Assembly (NCBI RefSeq): GCF_000814675.1
Contig: NZ_JWIG01000016.1
Span: forward strand, 186,001 to 250,000
Direction: 5' to 3'
Origin: Pseudoalteromonas distincta
GTDB lineage: Bacteria > Pseudomonadota > Gammaproteobacteria > Enterobacterales > Alteromonadaceae
Length of the DNA stretch: 64,000 nucleotides
The translations under genes and the position numbers were made by a program. Shown here one piece after another: positions 26,490-36,283 of this stretch. The notes beneath the pieces were generated by a model. That model worked only from the letters and a program-made list of their open reading frames with translations, was not told where the DNA came from and did no database searches. Position 1 is the stretch's first letter. Every line of letters starts with the position of its first letter.

Positions 26490-26906
26490 TTAAAATAGTA
26501 CTCGCCAAACCATTGCTAGCCAAATTGAAAACACACAAATACAACCCAGTAAAAACACTTTAAAACGTGCGCGTACGTTATTTTCACCTAAATGAATAAC
26601 ACTGTGCACAATACGTGTTGCTACAAATAAACAGGCCAGTATTGCCACAAGTGTACTGGCGCTATTTAGTTGCAGTGCAAGTAAACACCCCGCGTAAAAA
26701 AGCACAGGTATTTCAAACTGATTTGAAAAATTTCTATCTGCAACCCTAATAGTGTCGCCAGCCTTATCTAACTGCATTGTTTTAAAATCACTTAAATCTA
26801 GTTGTTTGTTTTTAGCTGCGGCAAAGCGCCTTTTACCCATAATGAGCATGACAACCAGTGAAAGCGTAACTTGTGCAAACATGGCAAGTATGATGATTTT
26901 TTCCAT
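26490..26906 (-). CDS. MAPEG family membrane protein
   Basis: A 138-residue inner-membrane protein with four hydrophobic helices. The MAPEG pattern includes RVADRNFSNQFEIPVLFYAG and ATRIVHSVIHLGENNVRARFK. The eukaryotic family members use glutathione on lipid substrates; bacterial members are little studied. It starts at an ATG with AAGGA upstream and stands alone on the minus strand, convergent with the cyclophilin gene. Confidence 0.85.
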   Translation of the reverse strand: MEKIIILAMFAQVTLSLVVMLIMGKRRFAAAKNKQLDLSDFKTMQLDKAGDTIRVADRNFSNQFEIPVLFYAGCLLALQLNSASTLVAILACLFVATRIVHSVIHLGENNVRARFKVFLLGCICVFSIWLAMVWRVLF

Positions 26907-27145
26907 TGTTTTTCCTTATTATTATTTAGAATTTGCGTATTTTTTGATATTGAATGATTTTTAATCTCGCAAGGTTGGCAGACTCCCAACTAATATCCGA
27001 TTATGAAGACATTTTTCACAATGTGTTACACAAAATAGCGTTATTTTGTAGAAAGTTATTAATTGAAAATGTTAGTTTAGCTTAACTATATTGCTTTGAA
27101 TTGGCGCACGCTATTTTGCGCAATACTTTTTAATGGAAAACAAAA

Positions 27146-30028
27146 ATGAAAAAGATTATTGGTTTTAGTGCTATCGCACTTGCAGTTTTAAGTGGTTGTT
27201 CAAATACGGCTTCGGTTTCAGTGGCGCCTCAGGCCTCTTTACTATCAGATACGTTAGTCGTTAGTCCTAACGATAACCGTGAATATAAAACACTTAAGCT
27301 GGCAAACGACATTGAAGTAATTTTAGTGTCAGATCCAGGTGCTGAAAAATCAGCAGCGGCACTAAGCGTTGGTGTTGGTTTACTGAACGACCCAATGTCG
27401 CAACAAGGTATGGCGCATTATTTAGAGCACATGCTGTTTTTAGGCACAGATCGCTACCCAGACACAAAAGGGTATTCTGATTTTATGACCAAAAATGGTG
27501 GCGCGCACAATGCTTACACGTGGCTCGATATTACTAATTACATGTTTAAAATTAATAACGACGCGTTTGATGAAGGGCTAGACCGTTTTGCTGACTTTTT
27601 CAAAGCGCCTAAGTTATACCCAGAATACACAGACAAAGAAAAAAATGCAGTGAATGCAGAGTGGTCAATGCGCCGCGAAATGGACTTTTTTGGACAATTT
27701 AAACTCGCGCGTAAAATGATGGGCGATCACCCAGCTAATCGCTTTTTAATTGGTAACCTAGAGACCCTTGGCGATAAAGAAAACAGTTCACTTCATAAAG
27801 AAACAGTTGATTTTTATAATAAATATTACTCTTCAAATATTATGAAAGTTGCGCTTATTTCTAATTTACCTATTGCTGAAATGGAGCAAAAAGCGCAAAA
27901 ATACTTTGCTGACATAAAAAATAAAAATATCGAAAAACCAACAGTGACTGCAAAACTTGATTTTGATAACGCTGGCGGAAAACGCGTGTTTTATGCACCA
28001 AATGAAGATGTAAAACAGCTGCAACTTGATTTCACCATTGCTAATAATAATAGCGAATTTGCACTTAAACCAAACCGATTTGTAGCGTATTTACTAAGTA
28101 ATGAAATGCCGGGCAGCCCAGCGCAACTTCTTCGTGATAAAGGGTGGGTGTCTCAGCTTTCTGCTTCAGCTGCACCAAATCAATATGGCAACTACGGTTC
28201 GTTAAATGTAAATGTAGAACTTACCGATGAAGGCATGAAAAATCGTGATGAAATAGTTGCAACTATCATGCAGTACATCGACCTAATTAAAAAAGAAGGC
28301 GTTGATAGCAAGTACTTCAACGAAATTCGTACTTCCCTTAATAACCAGTTTAAGTTTTTAGAAAAAGGTGATGAGTTTAATTATGTAAGCTCGCTTACGC
28401 AAAGCATGCAAGACTATCCGTTAAATCACGCTATTAATGCACCTTATTATTATGCAAAGTTTGACGCTGACGCTGTAAACAATGTACTTGAGCAGTTAAA
28501 TGCCGACACCCTTCGTATTTGGTATGTATCGCAGCAAGAAGAGACAGACTCACAACTACACTTTTACGACGGTAAATACCGCATCAGTGACATTAGCGAT
28601 GATGAAATCGCCAGCTGGAAAAAACCAAGCGAATTTAAGTTAGCACTACCAACAGTAAACAATTTATTGCCTGAAAATTTTGCAATAAAAACTCAAGCAT
28701 TTAAAGAGCAAAAACACCCAGAACTTGCTTACGATAAAAATGGTGTAAAAGTATGGCGCCAAGCAAGTCAAAAATTTGCAGAGCAGCCAAAAGGGCTTGT
28801 TGAAGTTTATATAAATACTCAACCAGGTTTGAACGATATCAAAGCAGAAGTCCTTTATTCTGTTTGGGCTGATTTATATAATATTCAACAAAGTCAGTTA
28901 AGTACCGAAGCAGCAATCGCCGGTATGAGTGTAAGCTTAGCACCGAGTAATGGCCTTGTTTTATCTATGAGTGGTTTTACAGATAAGCAAGATGTATTGC
29001 TTAAACAAGCTTTAACCGGGTTAAAAGCTGATGAAACAGCACAAGCATTTAGCCAAGCGGTAGATCGTTTTAAACGTAATTTACTAAACCAACAAAAGCA
29101 GTTTCCGTATGCACAAGCATTTGGCGAGTATTCAAAACTAACCCGTACAGGTGGCTTTGATACAGATGCGCTTATAAAAGCCGCTGACTCACTGAGTGTT
29201 GCCGACTTAGCACAATTAAAAACAGCTACGTTTGCACAAAACGATTTACGCGTATTTAGTTACGGTAATTACGATCAGCAAGATATTGACGCGATTGCAC
29301 AAGAGTTAAGTGCAACATTACCAAGTAATCATAAGCGCAGTGAATTTGCACGAAGCAAAGCGTGGTTGCCACAACCGGGCGAAACACTGGTACTGCAAAA
29401 AGATATCGATGTAGCCGATGTAGCGGTGGTTGATATGACCGTTCACCCTGTTGCGGGTTACAAACAAAAAGCAGAAGCAGCTGTATTACAAAGCCACTTT
29501 AGAACTGTTGCGTTTGATAAAATGCGTACTGAGGAGCAACTTGCATACGCAGTAGGTGCGTTAGCTCGCCCAATTGAAGATTACTCAGCAATTGGTTTGT
29601 ATATTCAAACACCGGTTAAAGGACCAAAAGAAATACAAGCTCGTTTTGATAAGTTTAAAAAAGAATACGCAGTTGAACTTGATAACATGAGCGAAGAAAC
29701 GTTTGAGCAGCTGAAAAACTCTACCCTTGTATCACTTAAAGAGCAGCCTAAAAACTTAAGTGACGAAATGAGCCCACTTATAAACGATTGGTACCGTGAA
29801 AACTTTACCTTTGATTCTAAGCAAAAGCTGATTGATGAAGTTGAAAAAGTAACGCTTGCAGATATAAAAGACTACTACAAGCAAACAATGCTTAACTCTA
29901 ATGCTGCACGTTTAAATGTGCAATTACGCGGGACTAAGTTTATAGAAAGTGACTTTGCCGATTTACCAAATCAAACTAAAATCACAACGCTTGATGCCTA
30001 TTACAATGGTATTAAATTACAAAAATAA
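27146..30028 (+). CDS. Pitrilysin-like M16 zinc metalloprotease, lipoprotein
   Basis: A 960-residue insulinase-family protease. The lipobox LSGC (Cys18) marks a lipid-anchored periplasmic enzyme. The inverted zinc motif HYLEH is at residues 91-95, with the downstream glutamate in EKNAVNAEWSM. Family layout follows: four homologous half-domains, with the conserved AYAVGALARPIEDYSAIGLY and the FDKMRTEEQL segment in the last part. Homologous to E. coli PtrA, which degrades small peptides in the periplasm. It has its own promoter region and a strong terminator, so it is probably a single-gene unit. Confidence 0.93.
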   Translation: MKKIIGFSAIALAVLSGCSNTASVSVAPQASLLSDTLVVSPNDNREYKTLKLANDIEVILVSDPGAEKSAAALSVGVGLLNDPMSQQGMAHYLEHMLFLGTDRYPDTKGYSDFMTKNGGAHNAYTWLDITNYMFKINNDAFDEGLDRFADFFKAPKLYPEYTDKEKNAVNAEWSMRREMDFFGQFKLARKMMGDHPANRFLIGNLETLGDKENSSLHKETVDFYNKYYSSNIMKVALISNLPIAEMEQKAQKYFADIKNKNIEKPTVTAKLDFDNAGGKRVFYAPNEDVKQLQLDFTIANNNSEFALKPNRFVAYLLSNEMPGSPAQLLRDKGWVSQLSASAAPNQYGNYGSLNVNVELTDEGMKNRDEIVATIMQYIDLIKKEGVDSKYFNEIRTSLNNQFKFLEKGDEFNYVSSLTQSMQDYPLNHAINAPYYYAKFDADAVNNVLEQLNADTLRIWYVSQQEETDSQLHFYDGKYRISDISDDEIASWKKPSEFKLALPTVNNLLPENFAIKTQAFKEQKHPELAYDKNGVKVWRQASQKFAEQPKGLVEVYINTQPGLNDIKAEVLYSVWADLYNIQQSQLSTEAAIAGMSVSLAPSNGLVLSMSGFTDKQDVLLKQALTGLKADETAQAFSQAVDRFKRNLLNQQKQFPYAQAFGEYSKLTRTGGFDTDALIKAADSLSVADLAQLKTATFAQNDLRVFSYGNYDQQDIDAIAQELSATLPSNHKRSEFARSKAWLPQPGETLVLQKDIDVADVAVVDMTVHPVAGYKQKAEAAVLQSHFRTVAFDKMRTEEQLAYAVGALARPIEDYSAIGLYIQTPVKGPKEIQARFDKFKKEYAVELDNMSEETFEQLKNSTLVSLKEQPKNLSDEMSPLINDWYRENFTFDSKQKLIDEVEKVTLADIKDYYKQTMLNSNAARLNVQLRGTKFIESDFADLPNQTKITTLDAYYNGIKLQK

Positions 30029-30050
30029 GCTTTATTTATGTAGCTAAAAA

Positions 30051-30088
30051 TAAACCCCAATGTATTACTACATTGGGGTTTATTATTT
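30051..30088. terminator. Bidirectional intrinsic terminator
   Basis: Arms AAACCCCAATGTA/TACATTGGGGTTT with a TTAC loop, between the convergent protease and antiporter genes. Confidence 0.88.
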
Positions 30089-30099
30089 ATTCAGCTAAT

Positions 30100-31482
30100 T
30101 TAAGCCATTATTAAAAAGCCTATAACAGCTAATGCCGCAGCAATTAGCGTGTAAGGCAATTGTGTAACGGCATGGCTCATTAAATTACAACCAGAGCCTT
30201 GCGCTGCGAGTACGGTTGAATCTGAGTAAAAACACGCTTGGCTACCAAAAGAGGAAGCCGATAATAGCGCACCAATGACCAGTGGTATGTTTGCATCAAC
30301 CGCATTTGCCAGTGGCATAACAATGGGAATTGATACAGCAAAAATACCCCAGCTAGACCCTGTTGCAAACGCTAAAATAGCCATTGAAATAAATACCACG
30401 GCTGGTAAATATGCAGCGGTCATATAAGGGCTTAAGCTGCCAATAACAAACTGAGGCAAACCAATTAAGTCGCATACATCTTTAAATATAAACGCAGCTA
30501 TAACAGTACCAATCGCGGGGATCATACTTTTAAAGCCATCAAGCATGCGTTCAATCATTTCACTTACGCTCATTAATTTTTGTAGAGCATAAAACGGGAG
30601 AGTGACCGCCATTGTTGCTAATAAGCCTTTGTATACGTCTATTTCAAAGTAAACAGTAAATGCAACCAGTAAAATAATCGGCACCAAAAAGTTACGTAAT
30701 TTACCTTTAGGATCAGCATCTTCAAAGTTTTCTTCTACGGCTTTTACCGCATATTCATCCGCTGTTTGAACGTCATTGTATTGAGCTGGGTCGACTTGAG
30801 CTTGCTCAATTTGTGCCATTTGCTCTGCTTTTTTCATTGGACCAATCGCAGGAATAATACCCAGCACAACAAGTAAAACAACAAGCACTGCAAACCACGC
30901 ATAAAACATATACGGTATGGCTTGGATATAAACTGCAATCCCTTTGCCTTCTTCTGCAATACCGTTATCTACGAGTAAGCCACCAAAAAAAACCGCCCAA
31001 GTAGATAAAGGGACAAGTACACAAATTGGTGCAGCAGTAGAGTCTACAACATAGGCAAGCATCTCACGGCTCACTTTAAATTTATCGGTAATGCGTTTCA
31101 TGGTTTCACCCACGGTAAGCGCATTTAAGTAGTCATCAATAAAAATAACTACACCCAAACAAAAGGTCATAAACAAAGATGAACGCTTACCTTTAGTGTA
31201 TTTAAGGGCTAACTTTCCAAAAGCCGATGCGCCACCTGTGCGCACTAATAGCGCGATTAAAGCGCCAAAGCCACCACATACAAGTATTAGCCAGCCGATG
31301 GTTTCGTCTGTCATCACTTTTAGCGATGTACTCGCAAAGTTAGTAAGTACTTGTGCAGGATCGGCGATAACTAAACCAACTAAAGCACCAATAAGTAAAG
31401 ATAAAATAGGGCGGCGTAATACAACAGCCAATACAACTACCACCAACGGTGGCAGTAAACTTAACGCAGAAGGTTCAAGCAT
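30100..31482 (-). CDS. NhaC-type Na+/H+ antiporter family transporter
   Basis: A 460-residue polytopic inner-membrane protein with about 11-12 helices and a charged cytoplasmic loop at about residues 215-265. Family features include LVCGGFGALIALLVRTGGA, VIFIDDYLNALTVG (acidic residues in a membrane segment, likely ion path), FATGSSWGIFAVSIPI and FGSQACFYSDSTVLAAQGSGC. Members exchange Na+ for protons or carry amino acids and organic acids coupled to Na+; the substrate cannot be fixed here. A long leader (31483-31750) with a possible RNA structure precedes it. Confidence 0.88.
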   Translation of the reverse strand: MLEPSALSLLPPLVVVVLAVVLRRPILSLLIGALVGLVIADPAQVLTNFASTSLKVMTDETIGWLILVCGGFGALIALLVRTGGASAFGKLALKYTKGKRSSLFMTFCLGVVIFIDDYLNALTVGETMKRITDKFKVSREMLAYVVDSTAAPICVLVPLSTWAVFFGGLLVDNGIAEEGKGIAVYIQAIPYMFYAWFAVLVVLLVVLGIIPAIGPMKKAEQMAQIEQAQVDPAQYNDVQTADEYAVKAVEENFEDADPKGKLRNFLVPIILLVAFTVYFEIDVYKGLLATMAVTLPFYALQKLMSVSEMIERMLDGFKSMIPAIGTVIAAFIFKDVCDLIGLPQFVIGSLSPYMTAAYLPAVVFISMAILAFATGSSWGIFAVSIPIVMPLANAVDANIPLVIGALLSASSFGSQACFYSDSTVLAAQGSGCNLMSHAVTQLPYTLIAAALAVIGFLIMA

Positions 31483-31945
31483 TTAAGTATTCACAAAATT
31501 AAAAGCATGTATAAAAATTAAAATAGTATTAATTTTTAAACTGCTTATACAAAAACAAAGAAGGTGATAAGTTTGTTGTTAAATCATCTTCCAAGTCACT
31601 GCTTTTGTACGCGAGGGAGGGACACATAAACAGTTATGTTAAATAGCGGCTTAAGTGAAACGCGTTGGCTTTGGCGCCAGACGGTGCAAGGAGTGCAAAC
31701 CGCTATTGTTGTGCCTGTAAAAACATCGGCGCAAAAATAATCCGCTTTTTAATTTCAGTCAACAAAAATTTACATGTTTGATAAAATTTTATTAGAGGTG
31801 GTTTAATAGAGTGCTTTGTAGCGTTAATTCCTTGATGTAAAGAGATGCCATTCATCAACTTAAAAAATTATTGAAGAAGCAGCAAAAAGTAAGATTCGAC
31901 GGTAATTGATGATAAAACCGCCGTGATTATATTGTCACTGAATGA
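31483..31945. other. Long intergenic region upstream of the NhaC antiporter
   Basis: Between pqiC and the antiporter, both on the minus strand. I found no open frame worth calling. A structured block lies at 31642-31707 and an AT-rich hairpin nearer the antiporter at about 31515-31545. A weak hairpin near 31896-31922 could end the pqi transcript. Confidence 0.5.
31642..31707 (-). ncRNA. Candidate structured leader RNA (unassigned)
   Basis: Eight-base arms AATAGCGG/CCGCTATT enclose 50 GC-rich bases with internal GGC...GCC and TGCA repeats that can fold into two inner hairpins. This forms a closed multi-branch shape about 160 bases before the antiporter start, a layout seen in riboswitches. 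It does not contain the conserved boxes of the lysine, TPP, FMN, glycine or cobalamin classes that I can recall. Strand is inferred from the downstream gene. Confidence 0.35.
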
Positions 31946-32554
31946 TTAAAGTCTTGCTTGTTCTATTTGTTTTGCAACATTTAGGTTTATATTTAGCCAT
32001 GTTGCTTCAAGCGTTGAAACTAAACCGTCGTATCCATCATCATCGATAGGCACTAGGTTTGAAAAATTATGAATACTTATAAGACGTCGGCCTGTTTCAG
32101 GGTGTGTGTAATATAAACGCCAAAGCCCAGAAATATCAGCGTTACCTTGCATATCGCCATTAAAGTGGTGAATTTCGTATTCAAGCTCATAAAACGTTTG
32201 TTGATCAAGTTCAGTAATGACCGGTAAGCCTTTTATTACCATCCAGTTGGGCATAGCATTAAAAAGTGTTTGCTGGGCTGTTGCAGTAAGCATTACATCC
32301 GGCGATTCGCCCCACAGGTTGTAATTTGCAGCATGAATTTGGTTGCTATCTATTTTCATCGCAATGCCCAAATTATTTAAAGCGCCTCTAAGTACAACAG
32401 TTTGTATTCTTAGTTGCGCATCTGTATCTGCAACGTTTCGAGACGATGCACCTATAGGCTGCTCAAACTGGTAATACTGTGTCGCAGTTTGTATTGATGA
32501 ACTACAACCTGCCAATAGTAATAATAAACTTGCAGTTAAAAATAACGATTTCAT
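31946..32554 (-). CDS. pqiC: PqiC-like outer-membrane lipoprotein (ABC-type transport auxiliary)
   Basis: A 202-residue lipoprotein with lipobox LAGC, then the DUF330/PqiC layout: TATQYYQFEQPI, LRIQTVVLRGALN, and the MPNWMVIKGLP segment. PqiC sits in the outer membrane and docks the PqiB tunnel, which crosses the periplasm to move lipids. It overlaps the pqiB stop by one base (TAATG) with GGAAG upstream, so it belongs to the pqiABC operon. Confidence 0.88.
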   Translation of the reverse strand: MKSLFLTASLLLLLAGCSSSIQTATQYYQFEQPIGASSRNVADTDAQLRIQTVVLRGALNNLGIAMKIDSNQIHAANYNLWGESPDVMLTATAQQTLFNAMPNWMVIKGLPVITELDQQTFYELEYEIHHFNGDMQGNADISGLWRLYYTHPETGRRLISIHNFSNLVPIDDDGYDGLVSTLEATWLNINLNVAKQIEQARL

Positions 32555-34209
32555 TATTGCTTCCTTGGTTTTGGATCTGCTGGTAATGATTTATCAAAAA
32601 TTAGCATATTAGGTTGCTCGTTTAATCCGCGAGTTAGAGGCTGTAGGCCCTCACTTAAACGTTTAAACTCTTTTAATGTTTGCTGTATTTGATGATGAAG
32701 TTCAGAACCGGCTTGGTAACTGGCCATGGTTTTATCAAATTGGCGCATAGTGACTTCAAACTGCTCCATGCTTTTTGTCATCTTTTCGAAATTACGGTTA
32801 AAGTCGCCAGGTAAGTTTTGTGTATCTTTTTGGCTTAGCAGCTCTCGCATTTCATTAGCAAGCGCTCGGTAGTCGGTAAATGTAGCTTGCATTTGTGCCA
32901 AGCTATCTTCAACTTTTAAGTTATTTACCTTATTAAGTACGTCAGAAACTTGATCTGCTAATACAGTTATACCGCTAGAAATACTCGGAAAAACATCATA
33001 CTGCACAAGTTTACCTAGGTGTGCTTCTGGCGCGTCGGGGTATATATCAAAATCTACATACACAGCACCCGTTAATAAATTACCAGGCTTTAACGAGGCG
33101 CGCATACCACTTTCAATCCAGCCCTTTAAACTGCCTTGCCAATACTCTTTTGCTGAAGCACTGTCATGATACAAGCGTCCGTATTCTACTTTTATAAGCA
33201 CTGGAACCGCCGTATTATGGTTTCTAAAGTGGGCAGGTTTACCGTCAATAATTACATTGGCAGGGGTTTCAACAACAGTACCTACACGCATACCTCTGTA
33301 TTCGACAGGTGCACCTGTGCGTAGTCCTCGAACTGATTGTTCAAATTCAATTAGGTAGTAATCAAAATCATAAAAGCGCTCTTCTAACGCCTCTTTATAG
33401 CTTTGGCTTAATGAAAAGCTATGCCCATCTTGTGCTATTTCACCCGGGGCCTGTTGTTCAGGTAAACCAACCGAAATACCGCCTTTTAATAGTTTACTCA
33501 AAGAGCCCGTATTAATATTGATACCATCGGCAGATAGGTCAATTTCAATTCCTGCGTTCACCCAAAAAATAGAGTTCATGGTGATCAGATTTTGATAAGG
33601 GGCTTTAATAAATACGCCGTACTTCATTGCTTGGTTTTCCCAATCAAAAGTGGCGGTTTCTATTTGCCCTATTTTATAATTTTTGAAGAATATACCGGTG
33701 CTTACATCAAGTACTTCAGCGTTGTAACTCATTAATTTAAAACGACCACCTTTCACATCTTTACCAATGAGGGCGGGTTCATCTTGTAACTTAAAACGCT
33801 CTTTTAGTTCTTTACTTTCACCGGGTGAAAACTCTAAATATACACCAGACAATAACGTACTCATCCCGCTAATACCTGTTTCATCAATGCGTGGTTTCAC
33901 GACCCAAATTTTGGCATCGTCAGTCAGTAGCTCGTTGTAATTTTTATCTATTTGCGCGCGAGCAATTACGCTGTCTTGCGTGTCGGATAGCCGAACATGA
34001 TCAATTTGACCTATTTTTACACTGCGCACTTTTATTTCAGTCTTACCTGCAATAATACCTTCTGCTTGTGGCATTTCGATAAAAATAGTAGGGCCTTTAT
34101 TAGCTTGGTATTGGTATAACATCCACATGCCCACTAACAGCGCAATTGCCGGAATGATCCAGATAGCGGAAATTTTCGGTTCTTTTGTTATTTCGGCGGT
34201 TTCGGTCAT
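32554..34209 (-). CDS. pqiB: Intermembrane lipid transport protein with MCE domains
   Basis: A 551-residue protein with one N-terminal membrane helix (SAIWIIPAIALLVGMWMLY), then three MCE/MlaD domains: GIIAGKTEIKVRSVKIGQID, YNAEVLDVSTGIFFKNYKIGQ and LRTGAPVEYRGMRVGTVVE. A C-terminal helical region (about 430-540) would form the coiled needle. E. coli PqiB builds a hexameric syringe spanning the periplasm. The start overlaps the pqiA stop by four bases. Length and order match the E. coli operon. Confidence 0.94.
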   Translation of the reverse strand: MTETAEITKEPKISAIWIIPAIALLVGMWMLYQYQANKGPTIFIEMPQAEGIIAGKTEIKVRSVKIGQIDHVRLSDTQDSVIARAQIDKNYNELLTDDAKIWVVKPRIDETGISGMSTLLSGVYLEFSPGESKELKERFKLQDEPALIGKDVKGGRFKLMSYNAEVLDVSTGIFFKNYKIGQIETATFDWENQAMKYGVFIKAPYQNLITMNSIFWVNAGIEIDLSADGININTGSLSKLLKGGISVGLPEQQAPGEIAQDGHSFSLSQSYKEALEERFYDFDYYLIEFEQSVRGLRTGAPVEYRGMRVGTVVETPANVIIDGKPAHFRNHNTAVPVLIKVEYGRLYHDSASAKEYWQGSLKGWIESGMRASLKPGNLLTGAVYVDFDIYPDAPEAHLGKLVQYDVFPSISSGITVLADQVSDVLNKVNNLKVEDSLAQMQATFTDYRALANEMRELLSQKDTQNLPGDFNRNFEKMTKSMEQFEVTMRQFDKTMASYQAGSELHHQIQQTLKEFKRLSEGLQPLTRGLNEQPNMLIFDKSLPADPKPRKQ

Positions 34210-35450
34210 GCTTTGTTCTCTGATTTTTTGTTTTTAGGGGAATCCCACAATAAGCGTGGGTCAAAGGCATGGGCAGCCATCATTTGGCATATTACCATAA
34301 CTGTAAAAAATACAATGCCTAATCCTGGCGTTACTGACATTAAATTACCCAGTTGAACTAAGGCCACTAAAATAGCAACCACGAATACATCTATCATCGA
34401 CCATTTACCAATAAACTCAGTCAGTTGATAAATTCGGGTGTAACTTTTTGTATGTTTATTGGCAGGCCTTGTAACCATAAAGCATAAAAAGCTCAATACA
34501 AATGCCTTAGCAAGCGGTACAACCACACTGGCTAAAAATATAATAGCGGCAATAGGGTAGGAGCCACTGTTCCAAAGAGTAATAACACCACCAATTAAAG
34601 TTGAAGGGGATTCATCCCCAAGGCTAGTGGTGTGCATAATAGGTAAAACATTAGCTGGAATATAACAAACAACAGAAGTAATTAGCCAAGCTGCTGCTTT
34701 TTGTACGCTATAAGGGTTTCTGACGTGTGTTTTTGTATGGCAACGCTGGCAAATATTACCGGTACATAGTTGATGACACACATGGCAGGCTTTAATATTT
34801 TCATCTATTGCACGTTTAGCATGCTCTGCGCCTTCGAGTACTTTTACAGGCTTTATTTGAGCCCATAAGCGTGGGCGATTTAAGTGAACAAGTGCAGCTA
34901 TGTATAAAATAACAAACCCCACATAAGCCCAAAAACTCGTGCCGAAGCTAATATCAGCCAGCGACATGATTTTAACCATACTAACAAGTACGCCAATTAA
35001 AAATATTTCCGACATAATCCAAGGCTCTAACGCCAAAGTGAACTTTAGTAGTCGCCTTGCAATGCTCTCTGGTAATGCTTTTAAAAGCCCAAGATGCAAA
35101 GGAATTAAAATAAGAAGCAAACCCATGGGCAGGGCAATAATGCTCAAATCAATAAATAAGCCAAGCAGCTCACTATCATAATTAAACAAAATTCGAGCCG
35201 CGTCGGGTAGTGTAATAGTTTGAGTTATACCGCTACTACTAAATGAAATAAAAGGGTAAAACATACTGCTGAGCAGCATTAATAGTGCGCTAAAGCTTAG
35301 TGCAACTATGCGACTGTCGTGATTAACATCGGCTTCGCAAAGTTTATGGTGACAATGTGGGCATATCGCCATTTGTTTTGCGATTATGCGAGGTATATCT
35401 ATGATCAGATCACAACAGGGGCAGACAGTTTGCAATTTAATACCAAGCAA
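34206..35450 (-). CDS. pqiA: Inner-membrane protein PqiA with two zinc ribbons
   Basis: A 414-residue protein with two homologous halves, each a zinc-ribbon (CPCCDL...CPHCHHKL at the N-terminus; CHVCHQLC...CQRCHTKT in the middle) followed by about four membrane helices. PqiA is the inner-membrane partner of PqiB in lipid transport. The frame begins at a TTG at 35450 without a clear ribosome site. A second TTG five codons on is possible, and no ATG precedes the first cysteine pair. First gene of pqiABC, divergent from a solute-binding protein gene. Confidence 0.9.
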   Translation of the reverse strand: MLGIKLQTVCPCCDLIIDIPRIIAKQMAICPHCHHKLCEADVNHDSRIVALSFSALLMLLSSMFYPFISFSSSGITQTITLPDAARILFNYDSELLGLFIDLSIIALPMGLLLILIPLHLGLLKALPESIARRLLKFTLALEPWIMSEIFLIGVLVSMVKIMSLADISFGTSFWAYVGFVILYIAALVHLNRPRLWAQIKPVKVLEGAEHAKRAIDENIKACHVCHQLCTGNICQRCHTKTHVRNPYSVQKAAAWLITSVVCYIPANVLPIMHTTSLGDESPSTLIGGVITLWNSGSYPIAAIIFLASVVVPLAKAFVLSFLCFMVTRPANKHTKSYTRIYQLTEFIGKWSMIDVFVVAILVALVQLGNLMSVTPGLGIVFFTVMVICQMMAAHAFDPRLLWDSPKNKKSENKA

Positions 35451-35536
35451 GAAGAATATTTCTTCAATTTTGCTATATTTAATACATTAATACAACGCGT
35501 TCTGCCATCAAGCTGCTCGTTATATAAAGGAAGCGT

Positions 35537-36283
35537 GTGAAATATTATTTGTACTGCATATTAATGTGGCTCTTTATTTGTTCGCAAAATGCTGTGGCTA
35601 TTAATAAAGAGCGAGAAGTAATTATCGCCGCGAGCGCATCAATTCCGCCCTATGTTTTTGCAAAAACAGACTCGGGTATACACCTAGGTTTAATCAAAGC
35701 CGCGTTAAAGGCTAATGGATTTGCCAATATTAATGTGCAATATATGTCGAATAAACGCGCTGAGCATCAATTGCACAATAAAGGAGTAGATATACTTTTA
35801 AATTATGCAGGAGGAAGTAGTGCTGGTATTTATCCAAGTGAACCGGTACTTAGTTATGAAAATGTAGCCATTACACTCAAGCGAAATAAATATAATATTG
35901 ATGAAATAGAAGGCATGTTTAATAAAAACGTCCTTGCTTTTCAAAATGCAACTGCATATCTGCCTTCTATATTTAAAAGTAATGTTAAACACTTTAGCTC
36001 ATATCAAGAGGTTATTAATCAAAAAGCGCAAGTAGATAAGCTGTTAAAAGGTTGGGTGGATGTAATTGTGTTAGATAAGCGTATTTTTTACTATTACTAC
36101 AATCAACATAAATCACCCGAAGCTGTGCAAATTTACACTTTATTTCCAAAAGCAGAGCGACCTGCTTATTTTAATAACTTCTCTTTAGCTACTGAGTTTG
36201 ATATTGGTTTGGCGCTCATCAAGCAAAACGGTACTTATAAAAGAATTGTTGATGAAGGCCAAACCCATTCATCAATCAAATAA
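35537..36283 (+). CDS. Small periplasmic solute-binding protein (SBP_bac_3-like)
   Basis: A 248-residue exported protein. The signal peptide is MKYYLYCILMWLFICSQNAVA. The rest follows the family-3 binding fold in reduced form: VIIAASASIPPYVF, GIHLGLIKAALKANG, and a C-terminal GLALIKQNGTYKRIVDEG, which is the usual last helix. The start is a GTG with AAGGAAG in front. No transporter genes are adjacent. In marine bacteria such orphan proteins often serve sensing or uptake of amino acids, but the ligand is unknown. Its end overlaps the convergent thioesterase gene by 12 bases. Confidence 0.78.
   Translation: MKYYLYCILMWLFICSQNAVAINKEREVIIAASASIPPYVFAKTDSGIHLGLIKAALKANGFANINVQYMSNKRAEHQLHNKGVDILLNYAGGSSAGIYPSEPVLSYENVAITLKRNKYNIDEIEGMFNKNVLAFQNATAYLPSIFKSNVKHFSSYQEVINQKAQVDKLLKGWVDVIVLDKRIFYYYYNQHKSPEAVQIYTLFPKAERPAYFNNFSLATEFDIGLALIKQNGTYKRIVDEGQTHSSIK

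Noticed and set aside
31483..31760. Lysine riboswitch upstream of the NhaC-type gene
   Set aside because: Related transporters in other gammaproteobacteria have one, but the conserved GAGG(C/U)GC, AGUA and GCCGAAG boxes are absent from both strands here.
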